In this document: positions 22,684-28,548 of the stretch, piece by piece
Position numbering within the stretch: the first letter of the stretch is position 1
Layout of the letters: each line of letters opens with the position of its first letter
Assembly: GCA_900754605.1 (NCBI GenBank)
Contig: CAAEDK010000064.1
Coordinates: forward strand, 1-28,548
Reading direction: 5' to 3'
Length of the DNA stretch: 28,548 nucleotides
From: an uncultured Oscillospiraceae bacterium
GTDB lineage: Bacteria > Bacillota_A > Clostridia > Oscillospirales > Oscillospiraceae
The notes under the pieces: generated by a model
Told to the model about the DNA's origin: nothing
The model's database searches: none
What the model saw: only the letters and a program-made list of their open reading frames with translations
Translations under genes and position numbers: made by a program

Positions 22684-22902
22684 TTATCGTCCGCCGCGCT
22701 CCTGCGGCTGGCGGACAATGCCGTAAACATCATCCACAAAATACCGTCCGACAAAGGGGTTGAAGATCGCGTGGCATTTTACGCCGCCCACCTCGGCCAG
22801 GTAGTCGTTGTCCCCCAGGCGTTTGAGGATGGTTGCCTCACCCAGCACGTTCTTTTCCCCCTGCTTCAAAGAGTGGATATAGCACTCGCATTTCAGATTC
22901 AT
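22684..22902 (-). CDS. Small conserved protein of the transfer operon
   Basis: A 72-residue protein. ATG 22902 is chosen because AAGGAG lies 7 bases upstream; a longer frame to 22962 would run back into the upstream gene. The sequence (MNLKCECYIHSLKQGEKN..., then YLAEVGGVKCHAIFNPFVGRY) has three Cys and looks like a compact beta-rich fold; no family is recognised with certainty. It sits between the VirB2-like and VirB6-like genes, a place where small conserved proteins are usual in these elements. Confidence 0.7.
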   Translation of the reverse strand: MNLKCECYIHSLKQGEKNVLGEATILKRLGDNDYLAEVGGVKCHAIFNPFVGRYFVDDVYGIVRQPQERGGR

Positions 22903-22927
22903 AGCGATACTCCTTTCCGCTGGAAAA

Positions 22928-23272
22928 TCAGCCCGTAATGAGCGTGAGGATTTCCTTGGCAAACGTAATCACGACGCCGCCAGCTAAAGTGAGGAAGCCG
23001 TTGGCCCGCTGGCTGGGGTCGTGGCTTTTCAGGGAAAGGCCGATCTGTACCACGCCAAAGCCCAGCAGGATCATACCAATGGCCCGGATCAGGCCGAAAA
23101 TGAAATCGCTGAGGTTGTTGATAACCGTGAGCGGGTCGCTGGCGGCAAAGGCTGTGGTAGTGCAGCAGCACAGCATGAGCACCAGGGCCGTGTAAACGGC
23201 AAAGGCGCTTTTGCCCTTTCTGCCCATGGGCAGGTTGCGGGTTTCCTTGTTCTTCTTGTTAAACAGTTTCAT
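22928..23272 (-). CDS. Maff2/VirB2-like small membrane protein (pilin-like)
   Basis: A 114-residue protein with a signal peptide cut probably after AFA at residue 43 (VLMLCCCTTTAFA-ASDP), then two hydrophobic helices (about 57-80 and 93-112) separated by a short polar loop with HDPSQRANGF. This is the layout of VirB2/TrbC pilins and the Maff2 proteins of Clostridia ICEs. ATG 23272 has GGAGG about 8 bases upstream and overlaps the VirD4 stop by 14 bases. The longer frame to 23446 is inside VirD4. Confidence 0.85.
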   Translation of the reverse strand: MKLFNKKNKETRNLPMGRKGKSAFAVYTALVLMLCCCTTTAFAASDPLTVINNLSDFIFGLIRAIGMILLGFGVVQIGLSLKSHDPSQRANGFLTLAGGVVITFAKEILTLITG

Positions 23273-25082
23273 TTTGCTTTTCCTCCTTGAATTGAAAGAT
23301 TTTCTCCATGTCCTCATCGGACAGAAGTTCACAAAGGGTTTCCGGCTCCTGGATATTGGCAAGGTCGCCGGGGGTAAGGCGGCCAATAGCCATATCCGCC
23401 ACGGCGTTTTCGGTGCCGCCGTGGGAATAGACGGGCGCGCCGCCATCGGTGGTGTACTTCACATTCGGGTGCTTTAGCAGGTCGTACTTCTCATCCATCA
23501 GCGGCGGCTCCCCACGGATAAAAAGCAGCGCCAGGTTGTTGTCCAACATACGCACCTCATCCGGGGTCAAAAGCTCGCGGCCCGTGATCTGGTTGTTGGT
23601 GGAGTAGCTGCCGGAGTGCCCGGTGCTCTTGCCGTAGGTGTCCAGCCAGAGGGTGCTTTTGCCCAGGTAGTTCTCGGAGATCAGCTTGTGGGTGCTGGTT
23701 TCGTTGCCGCCCAGGTACAAAAACTCGTCGCAGTTGCCCATGATGGATTCCCATTGTTTTTCATACAACGCCTTGAGCTGGGCGATGTTCTGGATGATGA
23801 TGGACACCGAAATGTTCCGGCTCCGCATGGTGGCCAGTAGCTTGTCGAAGTCGTCCGGCAAGCTGACGTTGGCAAACTCGTCCATGAGGAAATGCACCGG
23901 CACTGGCAGGCTGCCGCCATGCACCCGGTCGGCGCTGTAAAACAGCTCCTGGAAGGTGCTGGCGTAGAGCAGGCTGACTAAAAAATTGAAGCTGCTGTCA
24001 TTGTCGGGAATCAGCGCGAACAGCGCCACCTTCTTTTCGCCGAGGGACGCCAAATCCAGTTCGTCCGTGGCGGTAAGCGCGGCCACGCTGGACAGGTTAA
24101 ACTTCTCCAACCGTGCGGCAAGGGTGATCTGGATGGATTTTAAGGTCTTGGCGCTGCCGGAACGGTAATCCTTGTAATACTTCACCGCGATGTGGTCGGG
24201 GGAGCGCATTTCCAGGCGCTCAAACAGTTCGTCCAGCGGCGATTGGTAGCTGTCGTCGTCCTCCCGCACCTCACCGGCCCGGAGCATTTCCATTATCATC
24301 GCGAAGTTTTTTTCATCCTCCGGCGCTTCATAATGGAGATAGAAAACCAGCGCCATGAGGAGCATACTGGCCGCCGTGTCCCAAAAGGGGTCGTTTGACT
24401 GGCTCCCTTTTGGGGTCGTGGATTTGAACAGGTTTGTGACCATCTTCTGCACGTCGTTGTCGTTCTTCAGATAGGCGAAGGGATTGTAACAATGGCTTTT
24501 CTCCATGTTCAGAAGGTCTACCACCTTGATCTCGTAGCCCATCCGTTCCAGCAGGCCCCCGCAGTCGCGCAGCAGTTCGCCTTTACAGTCCAGCACAAAG
24601 TAAGAGACATGGGACGCCTGGAGCAGGTTGGGCTTTGCATAGAACCTGCTTTTTCCTGCTCCGCTGCCGCCGCATACCAGGGAATTGAGCGTCCTGCGGT
24701 GCTTTTTCCCGTCCAGCCCCATACGGACGTGCTGGGTAAAAATGCGGTTTTGAAACGGGTCTTTATCCCGGTATTTCTTATTCACGGCCCGCGGATCGCC
24801 CCATTTGGCGGAGCCGTGTTCTTCACCCCGTCTGTAGTTGCGCCGGGAAGAAAGATAAATGCCTATGCCCAGCCCATAGGCGGCAATAAAAATGAGGACA
24901 GTTTTTACACTGTCCTCGCACCACACGATTTGGAATGGATGGTTCATTGCCGCAGGCAGGGCGTTTACAATTTCCGAAAGGCCCCCGGAAAGCGACGGCG
25001 CAATCAAAAGGGCAAACCAGACTACCGGAACCAGCCCCAGGGCATAGAGCCAGGGGCCGCCCGTCTTGTTATCGGGCTTCAT
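23259..25082 (-). CDS. virD4: VirD4-type coupling ATPase
   Basis: The coupling protein brings the relaxase-DNA complex to the secretion channel. The product (607 residues from ATG 25082) has two N-terminal membrane helices (about 10-30 and 56-75), Walker A GGSGAGKS (about 138-145), a long ATPase domain and Walker B HFLMDEF (about 397-403), followed by the SIIIQNIAQLKALY segment. An in-frame TTG at 25124 would add 14 residues; ATG 25082 overlaps the upstream small gene by 14 bases and is preferred, though its ribosome site is weak. The family is certain. Confidence 0.95.
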   Translation of the reverse strand: MKPDNKTGGPWLYALGLVPVVWFALLIAPSLSGGLSEIVNALPAAMNHPFQIVWCEDSVKTVLIFIAAYGLGIGIYLSSRRNYRRGEEHGSAKWGDPRAVNKKYRDKDPFQNRIFTQHVRMGLDGKKHRRTLNSLVCGGSGAGKSRFYAKPNLLQASHVSYFVLDCKGELLRDCGGLLERMGYEIKVVDLLNMEKSHCYNPFAYLKNDNDVQKMVTNLFKSTTPKGSQSNDPFWDTAASMLLMALVFYLHYEAPEDEKNFAMIMEMLRAGEVREDDDSYQSPLDELFERLEMRSPDHIAVKYYKDYRSGSAKTLKSIQITLAARLEKFNLSSVAALTATDELDLASLGEKKVALFALIPDNDSSFNFLVSLLYASTFQELFYSADRVHGGSLPVPVHFLMDEFANVSLPDDFDKLLATMRSRNISVSIIIQNIAQLKALYEKQWESIMGNCDEFLYLGGNETSTHKLISENYLGKSTLWLDTYGKSTGHSGSYSTNNQITGRELLTPDEVRMLDNNLALLFIRGEPPLMDEKYDLLKHPNVKYTTDGGAPVYSHGGTENAVADMAIGRLTPGDLANIQEPETLCELLSDEDMEKIFQFKEEKQNETV

Positions 25083-25266
25083 CCCGGCGCTTCGCTTTCC
25101 TGTCTTTTTGGGATGGGGCGTCAATGGTTTTTAAGAGCACATCTTCCACCGGGCCAGGGTCGCGCTGTTCCTCCAGCAGATCGTTGCGCAGCTCGTTGAG
25201 GGCGCGGATCATAATCCCGTGCTCGTAGCTGTCCAGGGTGAGGACAACCTTGTCCTGTCGTTCCAT
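25069..25266 (-). CDS. Small conserved protein before VirD4
   Basis: A 65-residue charged protein (MERQDKVVLTLDSYEHGIMI..., ending KDRKAKRRDEAR). Residues 1-45 read as strand-helix: a short strand KVVLTLD and an amphipathic helix with ALNELRNDLLEEQ. It has a ribosome site GGAGG before the ATG and overlaps VirD4 by 14 bases. Such small genes are common in front of VirD4 in this ICE family. Function unknown. Confidence 0.7.
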   Translation of the reverse strand: MERQDKVVLTLDSYEHGIMIRALNELRNDLLEEQRDPGPVEDVLLKTIDAPSQKDRKAKRRDEAR

Positions 25267-25281
25267 TTTTCAAAACCTCCT

Positions 25282-26205
25282 TTACCGTTCCTGTTCCTTC
25301 TGCCTGCTGGTGCGGGCAAGGCCCATGGCCCTTGCCATGCGCCCGTTCATCTCCTTGAAGGTATCGCGCATATCGGTGAGGGCTGCCGGAACCTCCTCCC
25401 TGGGGTCTTGTCCCTGGAGCACGCCGTCCAGCCTGGAGATGTCGTATCCCTTTACATCCACGCCATACCGCTGGCAGAGCATATAGCTGACGGCGTAGGC
25501 TTTGTAGCCCTCCGCCTCGCGGGAATAGCCCTCATGGCTTTGGGCAAGCTGTACGTTGGCCGCCTCCAGGGAGACGCAGCGGAAAATGTCCGGCGCGTCC
25601 ATGCCCTTTTTTACCAGGATGGCGTTTTGCTCCGGGTCATACACAGCCCCGCGCCCCTGGGGCAGTTCCTCCACCGCCCGGATGGGTACGGGGGAACTGG
25701 CAATCAGCCCTTTTAAGAGCAGGCGGTCGTCGTAGCTCACCTGGGGCTGGGCTTCATCCCGCGCCGTGGTCTGGGAAATATCATAGACCTCCTTGGCGTA
25801 AAAGTTCTGGCCCACGCTGCCATCCTCGCGCCGATACGCCTTGCCCGGCTCCAGTATGATGATGGGCAGGCGCTTTTCTTCTTCCAGCACAGTAACCCCC
25901 ATGTCTTTCCATCCCTTTTCGTCATGGATACGCTCTGCATGGGGGCACTTCGCTTCAATCAGTAGCGCATTGCGGGCAGAGTGGAAAGGGAACCGGCTCT
26001 GGACATCCAGATATGCCTCCATACTGCCCGTACCCTCGGAGAACTCTCCGAAAATCTTATCCAGGGTGGCGTAGGCTTCTTTCCGATGCTTTTCCTCTTT
26101 TACCTGCCACCATTGGCGCTTGGGGCGCTCTTTTTGGCTTTTCTGCTTCTGCGGCGCGGCCTCAGCCTGGGGCCGCTGTTCAAACAGATCGTCAAAGTTA
26201 TTCAT
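25282..26205 (-). CDS. ArdC-like protein with a degenerate metalloprotease site
   Basis: A 307-residue protein. Residues about 63-147 follow the N-terminal single-strand-binding domain of ArdC-type antirestriction proteins: FPFHSARNALLIEAKC, then GWKDMGVTVLEEEKRLPIIILEP and YAKEVYDISQTT. The following part resembles the linked zincin domain (GAVYDPEQNAILV at 186-198, then EGYKAYAVSYMLCQRYGVD at 232-250), but where HExxH would stand the sequence is SLEAANV (212-218), with no His. The enzyme would not bind zinc there. It may still protect or bind incoming single-stranded DNA. The fold assignment is by pattern only. Confidence 0.65.
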   Translation of the reverse strand: MNNFDDLFEQRPQAEAAPQKQKSQKERPKRQWWQVKEEKHRKEAYATLDKIFGEFSEGTGSMEAYLDVQSRFPFHSARNALLIEAKCPHAERIHDEKGWKDMGVTVLEEEKRLPIIILEPGKAYRREDGSVGQNFYAKEVYDISQTTARDEAQPQVSYDDRLLLKGLIASSPVPIRAVEELPQGRGAVYDPEQNAILVKKGMDAPDIFRCVSLEAANVQLAQSHEGYSREAEGYKAYAVSYMLCQRYGVDVKGYDISRLDGVLQGQDPREEVPAALTDMRDTFKEMNGRMARAMGLARTSRQKEQER

Positions 26206-26211
26206 GACCGA

Positions 26212-27024
26212 TTACCTCTCTTTCGATTTTGGTTTCTTTCTGGGCTTGGGCGGCTGGTGCCGCGTGGTTTTCTGGGCCGCCTTTTTCCGGGGCGCAGCCG
26301 GTTCTTCGTGATGAGGGGCCTCCGCCTCTTTCTTCCGCTGGGCCTGGATTTCCCGAAGCTCCTGCCGCACGGACGGCTTTTCCGGCCCATCAGAAGTACC
26401 CCTTGCGGAGCTGCTGCTGTTCTCTAAGGTAGGCGCGGACGGATGGGATTTTTCCGCCGCTGGGGCAAAAGGGGCGTTCTTCTCCGCTGCCGGGTTCTCC
26501 GGCTGGGCTTTTTCTTTCTGGGTGGGCTTTTCCATCAGCTCGTCGATCAGCTTATCGTCCTCGCTCTTTTCCGGCGCGGCCTTCTCCGGGGCTGCCGGTT
26601 CGCCGCCGCGCTCCTCGCGGGATTTCTCAATATCCTCCTTGATCGAAGCCGTATCCACCACCGTGAGCTTGAACTTCTCCACGATCCGGTTGGCCCGTGC
26701 GGCGTCGTCCTGGAATACCAGGATGTCGATGGTGTCATCCTCTTTCCGCACCGGGATAGGGGCGTAGAGAATCCCGTATCCCTTGGCCTGCCTGGCAAAC
26801 TCCGGGCAGTCCTCTTTTTTAATGGTATAGACCTTCAAAGGGCGCTTTTCCCGCAGCATGGTTTCAATGCGGGCTTTGCCCTTGGTCTTTTTCTGGTCTT
26901 TCAAAACCGTGTAAAGGGCGGCGGCCAGATTTTTCGCGGCTGCGCCGGTGATCTTGAGGGCGACTTCCGCGCCCTCCAGGCTCATGCGTACCACTTGTTC
27001 CGCCGCGTCGCCTGAGTTATACAT
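26212..27024 (-). CDS. pcfB: PcfB-type protein
   Basis: A 270-residue protein of the PcfB/DUF3801 type found next to relaxases in Gram-positive conjugation systems. Residues about 1-155 are the folded domain (VRMSLEGAEVALKITGAAAKNLAAAL, cited here in parts: MSLEGAEVALKITG and NLAAALYTVLKDQ; then VYTIKKEDCPEFARQAKGYG). The rest is a long Glu/Lys/Pro/Ala-rich disordered tail ending in a strongly basic stretch. ATG 27024 is used, with GGAG about 10 bases upstream. It lies 6 bases after the relaxase stop and probably assists relaxosome or coupling-protein contacts. Confidence 0.85.
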   Translation of the reverse strand: MYNSGDAAEQVVRMSLEGAEVALKITGAAAKNLAAALYTVLKDQKKTKGKARIETMLREKRPLKVYTIKKEDCPEFARQAKGYGILYAPIPVRKEDDTIDILVFQDDAARANRIVEKFKLTVVDTASIKEDIEKSREERGGEPAAPEKAAPEKSEDDKLIDELMEKPTQKEKAQPENPAAEKNAPFAPAAEKSHPSAPTLENSSSSARGTSDGPEKPSVRQELREIQAQRKKEAEAPHHEEPAAPRKKAAQKTTRHQPPKPRKKPKSKER

Positions 27025-27030
27025 CAAAAA

Positions 27031-28470
27031 TCATCTCCTTTCGGTTGGGCGGCCCGCCCGTTCCGGCTCCAGACGGCCTTTTTCCGTTTTCCCGGCCTGC
27101 TGTTCTTCGCGGGCGGCCCGTATCTTATCCTTGATAGAAACGGAACGCAGGGCAATATCCCCGCACAGCTTCACCTCCCGGCGCAGCTCCTTGATCTGTG
27201 CCGTAAGGGCGGCAATCTCCGTTCGGATCTGCTCCTGCCTGCCGGGTTCGTCCAGCACCGCCCTGGTGCGCTGTTTCCGGTACAGGCTTTTCCGCTGTTC
27301 CATTATGCTGGAAAGCCGAGATTCCACATCGGCTTGATAGGCATTGAGCTGCTCCAGGGTGTCAATGCGGTGGCGGGAAAGCAGCCGCGCCTCATCGGTA
27401 AGTTCCTCTGCCCGGATTAAATCCTCCCGCAGCGCGTGGGGCACATGGCCCGTCTGGCGGTTCTGCTTTTTGGGGAACACCCCCAGCAGATAGCAGTAGT
27501 GGAAGTAGAGGGCGCGGAACCCCGTCGCCTTTTTGGCCTGTTTCAAATCCCCGTGGAGCCTGCACTGTTTCGGCTCCGGCTTTTGTTCCCGCTGGGGGCG
27601 GCTCTGGGCCAGAATCCGCCTGCGGATGTTCTCCAGGGAATAGGCCTCGCCAAAGTTGCGCGCAAGTTTCCTACCGTGGGGCCGGTCGTAGGGGCGCACC
27701 GTAATGTCCTTGCCCACCTTGACTTCATAGCCCATCTGCCGCAGATGATAAAAAAACTGCCGTTCCGTCATTGACTGGCGGATGGCAGCGTCCACATCGG
27801 CTTTGATGAGGGAAAGGTAGGTGGGGCGGCCTTCCTGCTCGGCCCGCCATTCCCCGTAGTGCTTGGATTTGCCGCGCTGGGGGTTTTCAATGACGGACAG
27901 GCCGTATTCCCGGCACAACCGGTCGGATTCCCGCTGCATGGCAAAGTAGTCCTTTTCGCTGCGGTAATACTTGATCCCGTCAACGAAAGACACGGTATTG
28001 ACCACAAAGTGGTTGTGCAGGTGATGGGCCTTGTCTAAATGGGTAGTAACCAGCACCTGGTATTTTTCACCCCACAGCTTTTTTGCCAGGGCAAGGCCGA
28101 TCTCATGGGCCAGCTCCGGCGTAGCCTCGCCGGGGGCAAAGGATTGATAGCCGTGGTAAGCTACCGTGCCTTCCTCCTTGCCAAACCGCTTTTTCACGGC
28201 GATCATCTCGTCGCGGGCGGTGGTGGGGCTGCAATTCACCCCGGAGACAAACCGCTGCATGACCGGCGCGCCTTCTTCACCGGGCGCAATCCGGCCCGTT
28301 TTTTCCTGCCGGACGGCATACTCGATCACGTCCGAAAGGCTCTGGGCCTCCTGGCCGTCCATGCCCTGCTTTTCAAAGACGGCGGGGTTTTCCGTTTTAT
28401 CCGGGTTTTCCACATAGATGAGCACTTTCCCCAGCCAGCCGTTTACCCGCCAGATGGATGTGGTAGCCAC
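27031..28470 (-). CDS. Relaxase/mobilization nuclease (MOBP-type)
   Basis: The relaxase nicks oriT and leads the transferred strand into the recipient. The start is GTG 28470, where the product begins VATTSIWRVNGW as usual for this family; GGAG is about 12 bases upstream. The frame continues to the window edge, but those codons probably belong to the upstream region. In the 479-residue product Tyr19 (LIYVENPDKT) is the likely nicking tyrosine, and the metal-binding histidines are in HLDKAHHLHNHF (144-155). The middle (about 230-300) holds KADVDAAIRQS and QMGYEVKVGKDITVRP, and the C-terminal third is a charged coiled coil. Confidence 0.92.
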   Translation of the reverse strand: MATTSIWRVNGWLGKVLIYVENPDKTENPAVFEKQGMDGQEAQSLSDVIEYAVRQEKTGRIAPGEEGAPVMQRFVSGVNCSPTTARDEMIAVKKRFGKEEGTVAYHGYQSFAPGEATPELAHEIGLALAKKLWGEKYQVLVTTHLDKAHHLHNHFVVNTVSFVDGIKYYRSEKDYFAMQRESDRLCREYGLSVIENPQRGKSKHYGEWRAEQEGRPTYLSLIKADVDAAIRQSMTERQFFYHLRQMGYEVKVGKDITVRPYDRPHGRKLARNFGEAYSLENIRRRILAQSRPQREQKPEPKQCRLHGDLKQAKKATGFRALYFHYCYLLGVFPKKQNRQTGHVPHALREDLIRAEELTDEARLLSRHRIDTLEQLNAYQADVESRLSSIMEQRKSLYRKQRTRAVLDEPGRQEQIRTEIAALTAQIKELRREVKLCGDIALRSVSIKDKIRAAREEQQAGKTEKGRLEPERAGRPTERR

Positions 28471-28484
28471 GTCACACCGCGCTC

Positions 28485-28508
28485 CGCTTGCCGCTTTTGC
28501 CGCAAGCG
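28485..28508. repeat. Inverted repeat upstream of the relaxase gene; possible oriT part
   Basis: CGCTTGC (28485-28491) and GCAAGCG (28502-28508) flank a 10-base loop, 15 bases before the relaxase start. An inverted repeat close to the relaxase gene is the usual form of an oriT recognition hairpin. I cannot identify a nick-site consensus, and the rest of the region is cut by the window edge. Confidence 0.35.
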
Positions 28509-28548
28509 TCAAAAGGCTCACCGCTTCGCGGGTGCTCCTTCTCCCCAC

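Noticed and set aside
1..28548. CRISPR arrays, tRNA or rRNA genes, insertion sequences
   Set aside because: I saw no regularly spaced repeats, no tRNA or rRNA-like sequence and no transposase other than the large serine recombinase.

Overview
The window reads as the conjugation arm, cargo and recombinase end of an integrative conjugative element (ICE) of the broad Tn1549/CTn type, from a Gram-positive gut-type Clostridia host (Lachnospiraceae or Oscillospiraceae relatives are likely). The reasons are strong AGGAGG-type ribosome binding sites, a PrgI/VirB4/VirD4/PcfB/relaxase set in the Clostridia arrangement, a class B sortase, a CHAP hydrolase and a large serine recombinase. Nothing here identifies the species. 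Every gene but one is on the minus strand, so transcription mostly runs from high to low coordinates.

Layout from right to left. (1) 28.5-14.96 kb, visibly GC-rich: relaxase, PcfB-type protein, a degenerate ArdC-like protein, VirD4 coupling ATPase, a VirB2/Maff2-like membrane protein, VirB6-like channel protein, PrgI, VirB4 ATPase, two DUF-type proteins, sortase B and a CHAP peptidoglycan hydrolase, with several small conserved proteins between them. The genes are tightly packed, with many 4-14 base overlaps, and look like one long conjugation operon. (2) 14.9-4.3 kb, visibly lower in GC: a cargo island. A divergent AraC-type regulator (+) faces a nine-gene minus-strand operon: two ABC half-transporters resembling the YbtP/YbtQ/Irt type, a complete peptide/nickel/opine-type ABC importer (two permeases, two ATPases, one lipoprotein), a DtxR/MntR-type metal regulator and a winged-helix protein. 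It closes with two tandem terminators. I read this as a mobile metal-chelate (metallophore) uptake system without biosynthetic genes. (3) 4.1-1 kb: a sigma-70 region-4 factor behind a hairpin-rich leader, a 600-base gene-poor stretch with clustered hairpins, a MazF-type toxin with a zinc-ribbon tail, a small coupled protein, and a large serine recombinase cut by the left window edge.

How the parts would work together: the recombinase excises and integrates the element, the relaxase and VirD4 deliver one DNA strand to the VirB4/VirB6/PrgI channel, and the CHAP enzyme and sortase remodel the cell wall. The cargo could let the host take up metal chelates. Its divergent promoter region carries a GTTA-N8-TAAC inverted repeat (also found between the half-transporters and the importer), matching much of a DtxR box, and a 12-base repeat offset by 21 bases, as expected for an AraC-family activator. 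The island thus appears to carry both a metal-responsive repressor and an inducer-responsive activator.

The items I find most worth checking are the uptake-only metallophore island with its two operator types, the gene-poor block of consecutive hairpins at about 2.8-3.05 kb, the multi-hairpin leader of the sigma gene, and the MazF toxin with a zinc-ribbon tail and no upstream antitoxin.
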